Positions 51,175 to 59,888 of a stretch of DNA of 64,000 nt are shown here, piece by piece. Origin of the DNA: Myxococcus stipitatus (GTDB lineage: Bacteria > Myxococcota > Myxococcia > Myxococcales > Myxococcaceae). Position 1 is the stretch's first letter. The number at the start of each line of letters is the position of its first letter. The position numbers and the translations under genes are program-made. A model generated the notes under the pieces. The model had not been told where the DNA came from, did no database searches, and saw only the letters and a program-made list of their open reading frames with translations. The stretch covers positions 4,712,001-4,776,000 of the forward strand of contig NZ_CP102770.1 in assembly GCF_038561935.1 (NCBI RefSeq), in the 5' to 3' direction.

Positions 51175-52029
51175 CTACTCGTTCCCCGTGGGCATCAGCT
51201 CCTTGGCCACCAGGTTCCCCATCACGGCGTCCTTGGGGATGTAGCCGTCGGCGCCCGCCTCGCGGCAGATGCGCTGGAGCTCCTCGACGTTCTCGCCGGA
51301 GCACAAGAGCACCTTGATGCCCTTGAAGAGGCTGTTGCTCTTGATGAAGCGGCAGAACTGCTCGCCGTTCACGTTGGGCATCCGCACGTCCAGCAGCACC
51401 AGGTCCGGACGCGTCTGCTTCTTGAGGATGATCTTCGTGGCCTTGTCGGCGGTGTCCGCGACGTGGACCTCGAAGCCCTTGGCCACCAGGTCCGCTTCGA
51501 TGATCCTCGCGGTCATCTCGCTGTCGTCCACGATGAGGATGCGCGGCTTGCGCCCCCCCGTGGTCGGCGCGGGCTTGAGCCCCCCGGACGCGGCGGGAGC
51601 AGCGGGGGCGGGTGCGGGCGCGGCGGCGGCCGGAGGAGGCGGGACGGCGGCGGGAACACCCAGGGCCGGGGCCCCGATGAGGCCCATCACCCCGCCGAGC
51701 ACGGCCTCCAGGCCTCCGCTCTTGAGGATGTAGCCATCCGCGCCGGAGGCCTTCGTCTTGCCGGCCAGCTCCGCCTCGGGGATGTCGGAGTAGAGGACCA
51801 GCTTCGCGGTGACCTTCTTCTGGCGCCGCAGGTATTCGACGACATCGTCGCCGAACATCTCCGGCATGTTCACGTCCATGAGGATGAGCGCGAACGGACC
51901 CTCGGAGAGCTTCTGGTCGAGGCTCGCCAGGTCCTGAGCCCCGCTCGCCTGGTAACCGGCGGCGGTGAGGGCCCGAACGGTGAGCTCCACCAGCATCGGG
52001 CTGTCGTCAATGACCAGTACGCGCGACAT
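51175..52029 (-). CDS. frzZ: FrzZ: two-receiver response regulator
   Basis: FrzZ is the output of the Frz chemosensory pathway and receives phosphate from FrzE to control cell reversal. The 284-residue protein has two receivers joined by a Pro/Ala linker (about 120-160): Asp52 in LMDVNMPEM and Asp214 in LLDVRMPNV are the phosphorylation sites, corresponding to Asp52 and Asp220 known in M. xanthus. The acidic pockets (VIDDS and IVDDS) and switch lysines (YILKSGG, YIPKDAV) are present. ATG 52029 has GAGGAGG four bases upstream. It is divergent from frzA across 169 bases, as in M. xanthus. Confidence 0.96.
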   Translation of the reverse strand: MSRVLVIDDSPMLVELTVRALTAAGYQASGAQDLASLDQKLSEGPFALILMDVNMPEMFGDDVVEYLRRQKKVTAKLVLYSDIPEAELAGKTKASGADGYILKSGGLEAVLGGVMGLIGAPALGVPAAVPPPPAAAAPAPAPAAPAASGGLKPAPTTGGRKPRILIVDDSEMTARIIEADLVAKGFEVHVADTADKATKIILKKQTRPDLVLLDVRMPNVNGEQFCRFIKSNSLFKGIKVLLCSGENVEELQRICREAGADGYIPKDAVMGNLVAKELMPTGNE

Positions 52030-52198
52030 CGTCCTCCTCAAGGATACAGGGTGCAACCCTACACCTTTGGTGCAGCGCGGACCATCGAAACGGCGAGCGG
52101 CCGGCCTGTATGCGGCCTCCACTTGACCGGTTTTCGTCCCCTCCGGATACTCCGTCGCCTTGACCACGACCTCGACTCCCCTCCAGCGAGCACTCCGG
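52030..52198. promoter_or_regulatory. Divergent frzZ / frzA promoter region
   Basis: The 169 bases between the frzZ start (52029, minus) and the frzA start (52199, plus) must hold promoters for both transcripts. I saw no convincing -35/-10 or sigma-54 pair. A TTG at 52160 would extend FrzA by 13 residues into this region. Confidence 0.5.
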
Positions 52199-52681
52199 AT
52201 GGCTCCGGACCGCGCCGTGGCCGCGCAGGCCCGGCCGGAGCAGGAGTTCTTCTGCTTCCGGGTGGGAGACCTGCGGCTCGGGGTGCCCAGCGAGAACGTC
52301 CTCGAGGTGTTCCGCGCGGGACTGCTCACCCCCCTGCCGAGGACTCCCTCCTTCATCATGGGCGTCACCGGCCACCGAGGTGAGGTGCTCCCGGTCGTCG
52401 ACCTCCTGCGCTTCCTCTCCAAGGGGGAGGCACGCATCGGCCCCCGCACGCGCCTGTTCGTCGGCATCACCGGCAGCATCGTCGCCGGGGTCGTGGCGGA
52501 CACGGTGCTGGGGCTGCGGCGCATCCCCGTCGCGGACATCCTCCCGCCGCCCCTGGGGGGAGATGCCGCCGCTGAACACCTGCTGGGCGTGGTGCAGGGC
52601 GCCACGCCCCTGGACAGCATCAACCTGCTGAACTTCTCCAAGCTGCTGCAGACGGCGCGGCAGCGGGCGGTGGCTCGATGA
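52199..52681 (+). CDS. frzA: FrzA: CheW-type coupling protein
   Basis: FrzA couples the receptor FrzCD to the kinase FrzE. The 160-residue protein is a CheW domain (EFFCFRVGDLRLGVPSENVLEV, MGVTGHRGEVLPVVDLLRFL, RLFVGITGSIVAGVVADTVLGLRRIP) with an expected central hydrophobic binding surface. ATG 52199 (MAPDRAVAAQARPEQ) gives the same length (160) that I recall for the M. xanthus protein; the TTG at 52160 would give 173. It is first in an operon with frzB, whose ATG overlaps the FrzA stop. Confidence 0.93.
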   Translation: MAPDRAVAAQARPEQEFFCFRVGDLRLGVPSENVLEVFRAGLLTPLPRTPSFIMGVTGHRGEVLPVVDLLRFLSKGEARIGPRTRLFVGITGSIVAGVVADTVLGLRRIPVADILPPPLGGDAAAEHLLGVVQGATPLDSINLLNFSKLLQTARQRAVAR

Positions 52682-53067
52682 ACGACGAGTCGCTGGGCTT
52701 CGAGGAGAAGTCCGGGGAAGTGGACATCCTCTTCTTCGAGATTGGTGGCGGCCTGTTCGGCGCGGACGCGTCGCAGGTGCTGCGAATCGACCGTTCGTTG
52801 CCGGAGGACATCACCCTGCCGGAGCTGGGGCCGTTGCACCGAGGCAACCGCGCACTCGTCTTCGATACGCCCGAGGGCGAAGGGCACCTCAAGGTGGACG
52901 CCGTCAATGGCGTGCGCTCCATCCCCGTCACGCAGCTTCGCCGGATGCCGCCCACCGCGGGCGCGGCCCCGTATGCCGTCGGGGTGTGTCTGGAAGAAGC
53001 TCGCACCGTTCTGCTGATTGACCTGGTGGAGACCGCCAGGACCCAAGAAACTCAAGGAAGGCACTGA
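52678..53067 (+). CDS. frzB: FrzB: second CheW-like protein
   Basis: FrzB is a second, smaller CheW-like protein required in the Frz pathway. The 129-residue protein has VDILFFEIGGGLFGADASQVLRIDR and GHLKVDAVNGVRSIPVTQLRRM, which fit one half of the CheW fold, but the parts known to bind kinase are reduced, in line with reports that FrzB does not bind FrzE in the same way as FrzA. The ATG overlaps the frzA stop by four bases. frzCD follows by five bases, with AAGGAAGG before its ATG. Confidence 0.92.
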   Translation: MNDESLGFEEKSGEVDILFFEIGGGLFGADASQVLRIDRSLPEDITLPELGPLHRGNRALVFDTPEGEGHLKVDAVNGVRSIPVTQLRRMPPTAGAAPYAVGVCLEEARTVLLIDLVETARTQETQGRH

Positions 53068-53072
53068 CCGCA

Positions 53073-54320
53073 ATGTCCCTGGACACCCCGAACGAGAAGC
53101 CCGCGTCCAAGGCCCGTTCCGCCCGGAAGGCCCCGGCCTCCAAGGCGGCGGCTGCCGCTCCCGCGGCCCCCCTCAAGGCCTTCACCGACACGCTGCTGAC
53201 GGTGCTGGCCGGCAACCTCCAGGCCCGCGTCCCCAAGGAGCTGGTGGGCGAGGGTGGCGAGGAGATGGCCCACCTGCTCAACCAGGTGCTGGACAACTTC
53301 GCCAGCTCCGAGCACCGCAAGCACGTGGCGGCGCAGGAGATCGACCAGGCCCTGGACGCGCTCATCAGCCTGGTGCGCGAGGGCGACCTGTCGCGCTGGA
53401 ACACCACCACCGAGGACCCCCAGCTGGGGCCCTTGCTGGAGGGCTTCGGCAAGGTCATCGAGACGCTGCGCACCTTCGTGCGGGAGATCAACGAGGCGGC
53501 GCTGCGGCTGTCCTCGTCCGCCAACCAGGTGCTGGCCGCGTCGACGCAGCACGAGACGTCCTCCACCGAGCAGGCTGCCGCCATCCACGAGACGACGGCG
53601 ACCATGGAGGAGCTGAAGCACGCCTCCGCGCAGATCGCCGAGAACGCGGGCAGCGTGGCGCGCGTGGCCGAGGAGACGCTCGGCGCGGCGCGCGCGGGCC
53701 GGGGCGCCATCGGTGAGTTCATCCAGGCCATGCAGCAGATCCGCAGCGACGGCGTCGCGGTGGCGGACTCCATCGCCAAGCTGTCCAAGCGCGTGGAGCG
53801 CATCGGCACGGTGGTGGAGGTCATCGACGAGATCGCCGACCGCTCGGACCTGCTCGCGCTGAACGCGGCGCTGGAAGGCAGCCGCGCGGGTGAGGCGGGC
53901 AAGGGCTTCTCCATCGTCGCGGCGGAGATGCGCCGCCTGGCGGAGAACGTCCTGGACTCCACCAAGGAGATCAAGAACCTCATCACCGAGATTCGCGAGG
54001 CCACGGCCGCCGCCGCGGGCGCCGCCGAGGCGTCCAAGTCCGCCACCGAGTCCGGCGAGAAGCTGGGCGCGGTCGCCGCGCAGGCCGTCGAGGGCATCCT
54101 CGCCGGCGTGCAGGAGACGAGCGACGCGGCTCGCGTCATCAACCTCGCCACGCAGCAGCAGCGCACGGCCACCGAGCAGGTGGTGGCGTCCATGGCGGAG
54201 ATCGAGGACGTGACGCGCCAGACGACGCAGGCGTCGAAGCAGGCGACGGGAGCGGCCGCGGAGCTCACGCAGCTGGCCGCTCGACTGGCGGAGCTCATCA
54301 AGCGCTTCAAGGCCGACTAG
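53073..54320 (+). CDS. frzCD: FrzCD: cytoplasmic methyl-accepting chemoreceptor
   Basis: FrzCD is the central receptor of the Frz pathway. The 415-residue protein has no membrane segment, an N-terminal Lys/Ala/Pro-rich tail of about 30 residues, a helical N-terminal domain to about 140, and the methyl-accepting coiled coil with the conserved hairpin tip IDEIADRSDLLALNAALEGSRAGEAGKGFSIVA. Methylation of glutamates in the flanking helices by FrzF and removal by FrzG set the signal. The length is the same as in M. xanthus (about 417). ATG 53073 is preceded by a clear AAGGAAGG. Confidence 0.96.
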   Translation: MSLDTPNEKPASKARSARKAPASKAAAAAPAAPLKAFTDTLLTVLAGNLQARVPKELVGEGGEEMAHLLNQVLDNFASSEHRKHVAAQEIDQALDALISLVREGDLSRWNTTTEDPQLGPLLEGFGKVIETLRTFVREINEAALRLSSSANQVLAASTQHETSSTEQAAAIHETTATMEELKHASAQIAENAGSVARVAEETLGAARAGRGAIGEFIQAMQQIRSDGVAVADSIAKLSKRVERIGTVVEVIDEIADRSDLLALNAALEGSRAGEAGKGFSIVAAEMRRLAENVLDSTKEIKNLITEIREATAAAAGAAEASKSATESGEKLGAVAAQAVEGILAGVQETSDAARVINLATQQQRTATEQVVASMAEIEDVTRQTTQASKQATGAAAELTQLAARLAELIKRFKAD

Positions 54321-54359
54321 CACTTCCGGGAAGGGGAGGGTGCGCAGCACTCACCGCCC

Positions 54360-56660
54360 ATGGACACCGAGGCACTCAAGAAATCCCTCCTGAAGAAGTT
54401 CCAGGAGGTCACGGCCGACCGCCTCCAGAAGATCCAACTGGGCGTGTTGGACCTGGAGAAGGAAACCGCGGATCAAGCCGCGGACGACGTCGCGCGCGAG
54501 CTGCACACGATGAAGGGCGAGGCCCGCATGTTGGGCCTGGCCGCCATCGGGCAGCTGGCGCACGCCGCCGAGGACGTCCTGCGCGCCGAGCGCGAGGGCC
54601 GCACCGCCACGGAGATCGCCACGGACGTCATGCTCCGTGCCTGCGACGTGCTCTCCGACCTCATCGAGGACCTGTCGGGCGCCAACCTGGGCACGTCGGC
54701 CAGCGAGGAGATGGTGCGCGCGATGGAGGGCGTCTCGGGCCAGTCAGCGCCCCCGCTCCCCGGCGCGCGTCCCGCGCCGACGCCGCCTCCCATGCCGGTG
54801 GCCGCGCCGCCCCCCGTGGTGGCCGCGCCCGTCGCGCCAGTGGTTCATGCGCCGGCGCCCGTGGCGGCTCCTGCTCCCGTGGCGCCGCCCGCGGCCCACG
54901 CGCCAGCACATGGGCCGGGCAAGGGCGAGGAAGAGGCTCCCAGTGCGGCGAAGTCGGCCATCGCGGACCGCACCATCCGGGTGAACGTGGAGGTGCTGGA
55001 CTCGCTGGGACTGCTCGCGGGTGACCTGCTCGTGGAGAGCGCCCGGGGGCGGCTGCGCAGCTCGGAGACGGAAGCGCTGTTCGAGCGCTTCAGCCGGCTG
55101 GGTGACCGCTTCATGCGGCTGGCGGAGCACCTGGAGCTTCCGACCGAGGTCCGCACGCTACTGGACCGCGTGGAGAGCGACCTCCACATGTTGCGCGACG
55201 ATGCGTTCCGCTTCGTGCGCCGCAACGACGACGGCATCAACACGCTGCACGGCAACCTGTCGAAGATGGCGGACCACGTGGCCGAGGCCCGGCTGGTGCC
55301 GCTGTCCACCGTGTTCGACGCCTTCCCTCGCGCGGTGCGCGACATGGCGCGCACGCAGTCGAAGGAAGTGGACCTGCTCATCGAGAACGCCGACATCGGC
55401 GTGGACCGGTCCATGCTGGGCGACGTGCGCGACGCGCTGGTGCACCTCTTGCGCAACGCGGTGGACCACGGCCTGGAGTCTCCCGACACGCGCCAGCAGC
55501 TCGGCAAGCCGCTCATGGGGCGCATCCGCATCCGCGTCCGCGTGGACGGCGACATGCTCCACATCGAGGTGGAGGACGACGGGCGCGGCATCGACCCGGA
55601 GCGCCTGCGCCAGGTCGCCATCAACAAGCGCCTCATCACCGCCGTCCAGGCCGCCGCGCTGTCGGAGCGCGAGGCCATCGAGCTCATCTTCCGTCCCGGC
55701 TTCTCCACCCGCGAGCAGGTCAGCGAGCTGTCCGGCCGTGGCGTGGGCATGGACGTGGTGAAGCGCAAGGTGGAGACGCTCGGCGGCTCCGTGGGCGTCA
55801 ACAGCCGCATCGGCCGTGGCACCACCATCACCCTGCGGCTGCCGCAGTCGCTCGCGTTGATGAAGGTGCTGCTGGTGCGCCTGGGCGACGACGTCTATGG
55901 CATGCCCGCCGCGGACGTGGAAGCCGTGATGCGCGTCAAGCCGGAGGACCGGCTCGAGATCTTCGGCACCCTGGCGGTGCGTCACCGGGGCAAGCCCACG
56001 GCGCTCGTGGCGCTGGGACCTCTGCTGGGCCTCAACGGTGGCAATCGGTTCGACCGTCCGCCCGCCGTGGTGGTTCGCCATGGCGAGGACCACGCGGCGC
56101 TCGTCGTCGACGGCTTCGTCGATGAGCGCGAGGTCGCCGTGAAGCCGTGTGGCGGTGAGTTCCTCAAGGGCGCGCCCTTCATCGCGGGCACCGCCGCGCT
56201 GGAGGACGGCCGCATCGCCGTGCTGCTGCACGTCCCGGACATCATGGCGGAGGTCCGCCGCATGGCGCGTCCCGTCACCCAGGCGCCCACGGCCAAGCGG
56301 CTGCGGGTGCTGCTGGTGGACGACTCGCCCATCGCACGCGCCACCGAAGGCGCGCTCGTCAAGGCGCTGGGCCACATGGTCGAAGAGGCCCAGGACGGCG
56401 AGGAGGCCTACGGCAAGGTGCAGAACAACAGCTACGATCTCATCCTCACCGACGTGCAGATGCCGAAGATGGACGGCTTCTCGCTCGCGCGCAGGTTGAA
56501 GTCGACGCCGGCCGTGGCGCGCATCCCGGTCATCATCCTGTCCTCGCTCGCCTCTCCCGAGGACAAGCGGCGCGGGCTGGACGCGGGCGCGGATGCCTAT
56601 CTCGTCAAGGGAGAGCTGGGCGTGGAAGTGCTCGCGCAGGCCATTGATCGGCTGACCTGA
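54360..56660 (+). CDS. frzE: FrzE: CheA-CheY hybrid histidine kinase
   Basis: FrzE autophosphorylates and passes phosphate to FrzZ. Domains in order: Hpt (His49 in RELHTMKGEA, as in M. xanthus), Pro/Ala linker (about 135-200), dimerisation and HATPase domain (LRNAVDHGLES N-box, DDGRGID G1 box, SGRGVGMD and GRGTTITLR G2), CheW-like regulatory domain (about 490-630) and a C-terminal receiver with Asp698 in LILTDVQMPKMDG (counted by me). The receiver modulates the kinase. Length 766 is close to the 777 known for M. xanthus. It follows frzCD by 39 bases. Confidence 0.96.
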   Translation: MDTEALKKSLLKKFQEVTADRLQKIQLGVLDLEKETADQAADDVARELHTMKGEARMLGLAAIGQLAHAAEDVLRAEREGRTATEIATDVMLRACDVLSDLIEDLSGANLGTSASEEMVRAMEGVSGQSAPPLPGARPAPTPPPMPVAAPPPVVAAPVAPVVHAPAPVAAPAPVAPPAAHAPAHGPGKGEEEAPSAAKSAIADRTIRVNVEVLDSLGLLAGDLLVESARGRLRSSETEALFERFSRLGDRFMRLAEHLELPTEVRTLLDRVESDLHMLRDDAFRFVRRNDDGINTLHGNLSKMADHVAEARLVPLSTVFDAFPRAVRDMARTQSKEVDLLIENADIGVDRSMLGDVRDALVHLLRNAVDHGLESPDTRQQLGKPLMGRIRIRVRVDGDMLHIEVEDDGRGIDPERLRQVAINKRLITAVQAAALSEREAIELIFRPGFSTREQVSELSGRGVGMDVVKRKVETLGGSVGVNSRIGRGTTITLRLPQSLALMKVLLVRLGDDVYGMPAADVEAVMRVKPEDRLEIFGTLAVRHRGKPTALVALGPLLGLNGGNRFDRPPAVVVRHGEDHAALVVDGFVDEREVAVKPCGGEFLKGAPFIAGTAALEDGRIAVLLHVPDIMAEVRRMARPVTQAPTAKRLRVLLVDDSPIARATEGALVKALGHMVEEAQDGEEAYGKVQNNSYDLILTDVQMPKMDGFSLARRLKSTPAVARIPVIILSSLASPEDKRRGLDAGADAYLVKGELGVEVLAQAIDRLT

Positions 56661-56670
56661 GGAGCGACAC

Positions 56671-57687
56671 TTGGGCGGCACGGCGGTGATGGCATTCAGG
56701 GTGCTCATGGTGGGCAAGGGGCTGCGCGCGCTCGCGGCCCGAGGCCTGTTCGACGGCGAGTCGCTCGTCCCGGTCGGTCCCGTGGAGGTGGACTTCCCGG
56801 GCGCGCTCGTCGCCGTGCAGCGTCACTTCCCGGACGTGCTGCTGGTGGACCTCACGGGCCTGGAGGCCCTGGAGGCCATCGAGCAGGTCATGGCGGAGCG
56901 GCCCGTGCCGGTGCTCGCGCTGCACCCGGGCGTCCTCTCGGGACAGGAGGCCTTCCAGGCCGTCGCGCTCGGCGCGCTGGACGTGGCGGAGCGCCCGGCG
57001 GTTCCGGGTCCCGAGTTCTGGGCCCACATCTCACGCAAGCTGGTGCTCCTGGCGCAGGTGAAGGCCGTGCGCCAGACGCGCTCGTCCTCGAAGCAGCCCC
57101 GGGAGGAACTGCCCGCGCCGCCGTTCCCCCTGGTGGCCATCGCCGCGTCCCTGGGCGGGCCCAAGGCCGTCGCACAGGTCCTGCGGAAGATTCCGCGAGA
57201 CTTTCCCGCGCCCATCGCCTACTGCCAGCACATCAGCGAGGGTTTCACGGAGGGCCTCGCGCACTGGCTGACCATGGAGACGGCGCTCGGAGTGAGGGAG
57301 GCGGAGCACGGCATGTCGATGGCGCCGGGGACGGTGTACATCGCACCGTCGGGCAGTCACCTGTTGGTGAGACCCGAGGGCAGGCTGGAGTTGGACTCGG
57401 GGCCCGCGCTCCGGGGATTCCGGCCTTCGTGTGACATGCTGCTCACTTCGGCCGCGGAGTCCTTCGGCTCGCGCTGTGTCGGCGTCATTCTCACGGGAAT
57501 GGGGCGTGATGGCGCGCGGGGAATGAAGGAGATCCGTGAGCGGGGAGGGCGGACCATCGCTCAGGATGAGGGGACGTCCGCGGTGTGGGGCATGCCTCGC
57601 GAGGCGGTGCTGCTCGGGGCGGCGCAGGAAGTCCTGCCGCTGGAGCGCATTGGTCCCACGTTGTTGCAGTGGGTGGATGCGTGCTGA
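56671..57687 (+). CDS. frzG: FrzG: CheB-type methylesterase
   Basis: FrzG removes methyl groups from FrzCD. The 338-residue protein has the esterase triad in the C-terminal domain: Ser in [10 protein letters not shown], His in [10 protein letters not shown] and Asp in [13 protein letters not shown]. The N-terminal 130 residues have the receiver order of a CheB, but the acidic pair is replaced (LMVGKG) and the lysine reads ERP, so the domain is unlikely to be regulated by phosphorylation although one Asp (LLVDLTG) remains. Start choice is not settled: TTG 56671 has GGAG at six bases and gives 338 residues; GTG 56686 gives 333. It starts 11 bases after frzE. Confidence 0.93.
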   Translation: MGGTAVMAFRVLMVGKGLRALAARGLFDGESLVPVGPVEVDFPGALVAVQRHFPDVLLVDLTGLEALEAIEQVMAERPVPVLALHPGVLSGQEAFQAVALGALDVAERPAVPGPEFWAHISRKLVLLAQVKAVRQTRSSSKQPREELPAPPFPLVAIAASLGGPKAVAQVLRKIPRDFPAPIAYCQHISEGFTEGLAHWLTMETALGVREAEHGMSMAPGTVYIAPSGSHLLVRPEGRLELDSGPALRGFRPSCDMLLTSAAESFGSRCVGVILTGMGRDGARGMKEIRERGGRTIAQDEGTSAVWGMPREAVLLGAAQEVLPLERIGPTLLQWVDAC

Positions 57688-59450
57688 ACGTGAGCAACAA
57701 AGTGCTTCAACAGCTCGCCGCGCTCCTCTTGGAGCGTGCGGGGTTGAAGATCACTCCGGATGGCTTCCACAGCTTGCGGCTGGCGCTGTCCACGCGCATG
57801 CCGGTGCTCGGTGTGGAGGAGCCGGAGCGCTATCTCCAGCGGCTGAACGGGCCTGGAGGCGAGGAGGAGCTGCGCTCGCTGCTGCCCCTGGTGACGGTGG
57901 GGCACACGGAGTTCTTCCGCGACGCCAAGCAGTTCCGCGCGCTGGAGAAGAGCGTGCTGCCGGACCTGCTGGCGCGGGCGCGGCGGGAGATGCGCAAGGT
58001 CTCCGTCTGGTCCGCGGGCTGCGCGACGGGCGAGGAGCCCTACAGCGTGGCCATGGTGCTGGCGGAGCTGGGCGCGCTCTCGGTCGAGGTGGACCTGTGG
58101 GCCACGGACCTGAACCTCGCGGCCGTCGAGGCCGCGCGTCAGGGCCGCTTCTCGCAGCGGCGCGCCATCAGCATCAGCCCGGAGCGGCTCAGCCGGTTCT
58201 TCCGCCCCGTCGAGGACGGCTACGAGGCGCTGACCACCCTGCGTGAGTACATCCGCTTCGATGGCCAGAACCTGGCGGTTCCCGTCTTCGACAAGGTCGC
58301 GCTCGGCTCGCTGGACCTCATCCTCTGCCGCAACGTCATCATCTACTTCGACCTGCCCACCATCCGCGGGTTGATGGACCGGTTCCTCGCGGCGCTGCGG
58401 CCCGGGGGCCTGCTCTTCCTGGGGTACTCGGAGAGCCTCTTCAAGGTCTACGACCGCTTCGAGATGATCGAAGTGGATGGCGCCTTCGTCTACCGCCGTC
58501 CGCCTGGGGACCGGGGCGTGCGCCCGCCGCCGCTGCGCATCCACCCGTACCCTGGAACGGCCACGCAGGAGCCGCGCGCGCCGGAGCCGGAGCCGTTCTC
58601 TCCCGCCGTGTACGCGCGTCCGCCGGTGGATGGGGCGGCTCAGGGAGTCCGGCCCCGCACGGCTCCAGTGGACCCCAGCGTCCGGGGGCCAGGGGCGATG
58701 TCCGGGACGTTCCCCACCGTGGGGACTCCGCCCGCCGCGTCCGCGCCACCGCCTGTCGGCACGCGGAGCAACGACCTGGGACGGCCTCGCATCACGGTCG
58801 AGATTCCCACCGTGGGCTCCTTGGACGCGGGCCGCACGCGGCCCACGGTGGAGCTGCCCGCGGTGCAGATGCCTCCTCGCGCCACGTCCTCGGGCGAGCC
58901 CTCCGCGCCCGCGGCCTGGCCGAAGCTGCTGCCTCCGGCGGAGCGGTTGGCCATGGCGGTGCGGAAGATGACGCAGGGCGATTTCCCGGGGGCCATCGCG
59001 GGCGTCGAGCGGCTGCTGGTGGATGAGCCCAGCGACCTGGATGCGCTCCTGACGCTGGGGAACCTCTACTCGCTCACGGGACGCATCCCGGAGGCGCGGG
59101 AGACGTTCGCCCAGGCCATCCTGCGCGAGCCGCTGTGCGTGGAGGCACGCGTGTTCGGAGGCGTGGCGGCGCTGCAGGCGGGGGAGCTGAAGGAGGCGCG
59201 CTCCGAGCTGGGCAAGGCGCTGTTCCTGGAGCCCACGCTGGCCATTGGCCACTACCTGCTGGCGCAGGTGCAGGAGCGCAGCCACGAGTCGGATTCGGCG
59301 CGCCGGAGCTATCGCAACGCGATTGCCCAGCTTCGCTTCCCCCAGCGCACGCTGGCGGGGCACTACCCGGAGATGCCCGACTCGGCGGAGGCCATCTCCC
59401 GCGCGGCGCGCTATGCACTCGCCGCGCTGGAAGAACAGCCTCCGCACTGA
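57681..59450 (+). CDS. frzF: FrzF: CheR methyltransferase with TPR domain
   Basis: FrzF adds methyl groups to FrzCD. The 589-residue protein has an N-terminal CheR helical domain, a SAM-binding motif [12 protein letters not shown] near residue 111, and CheR marks [14 protein letters not shown] and LFLGYSES. A Pro-rich linker (about 275-420) leads to a TPR region (about 424-555: [27 protein letters not shown] and similar), which in M. xanthus regulates site choice on FrzCD. GTG 57681 overlaps the frzG stop by seven bases. The gene ends the operon; the next gene is convergent 13 bases away. Confidence 0.95.
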   Translation: MLNVSNKVLQQLAALLLERAGLKITPDGFHSLRLALSTRMPVLGVEEPERYLQRLNGPGGEEELRSLLPLVTVGHTEFFRDAKQFRALEKSVLPDLLARARREMRKVSVWSAGCATGEEPYSVAMVLAELGALSVEVDLWATDLNLAAVEAARQGRFSQRRAISISPERLSRFFRPVEDGYEALTTLREYIRFDGQNLAVPVFDKVALGSLDLILCRNVIIYFDLPTIRGLMDRFLAALRPGGLLFLGYSESLFKVYDRFEMIEVDGAFVYRRPPGDRGVRPPPLRIHPYPGTATQEPRAPEPEPFSPAVYARPPVDGAAQGVRPRTAPVDPSVRGPGAMSGTFPTVGTPPAASAPPPVGTRSNDLGRPRITVEIPTVGSLDAGRTRPTVELPAVQMPPRATSSGEPSAPAAWPKLLPPAERLAMAVRKMTQGDFPGAIAGVERLLVDEPSDLDALLTLGNLYSLTGRIPEARETFAQAILREPLCVEARVFGGVAALQAGELKEARSELGKALFLEPTLAIGHYLLAQVQERSHESDSARRSYRNAIAQLRFPQRTLAGHYPEMPDSAEAISRAARYALAALEEQPPH

Positions 59451-59463
59451 CGGCCAGCGCCTT

Positions 59464-59784
59464 TCAGCTCAGGGCGCCCTTCACCTGGTCCAGCGACTTG
59501 CTCGGGTCCAGCACCGAGCTGAACTTCTCCTTCAGGTACTTCGTGGCCTGGCCGCGCAGCAGCATGCCGGGGTCCGTGCCTTCACCCTCGACGGCCTTGT
59601 CGGTGATGACGAAGGACGCATCCAGCTTGATGCCCATCACCTTGCCGACAATCTTGGCGCCCTCGCCCTGCCAGTCCGCCTTCACTCCGTACTTGCCTCC
59701 CCAGTACTGAAGCAGCTGCTCGACGCGCTTCTTGACCTCCTCCTTCGGGAGGGAGTGGGGAATATCGAACTTCATCATGCCCAT
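59464..59784 (-). CDS. Polyhydroxyalkanoic acid system family protein
   Basis: This 106-residue protein matches the small PHA-granule associated family (PHA_gran_rgn): MKFDIPHSLPKEEVKKRVEQLLQYW, GEGAKIVGKVMGIKLDASF and MLLRGQATKYLKEKF. Members bind polyhydroxyalkanoate granules or may simply be stress-type proteins; no other PHA gene is visible in this window. Length is normal for the family. It is a short, well-formed frame with ATG 59784 (MGMMKFDIP). It is separated from the photolyase gene by 104 bases on the same strand. Confidence 0.85.
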   Translation of the reverse strand: MGMMKFDIPHSLPKEEVKKRVEQLLQYWGGKYGVKADWQGEGAKIVGKVMGIKLDASFVITDKAVEGEGTDPGMLLRGQATKYLKEKFSSVLDPSKSLDQVKGALS

Positions 59785-59888
59785 GGCACGGCTCCTGAGG
59801 TCGGTGTCCTGCCCAAGCGTTTACTGACGCCCGGGCCGGAAGGGAATTGCCGTGTCACTTTTGGCCGGGCCGTTGTCAACAGCCTTGC

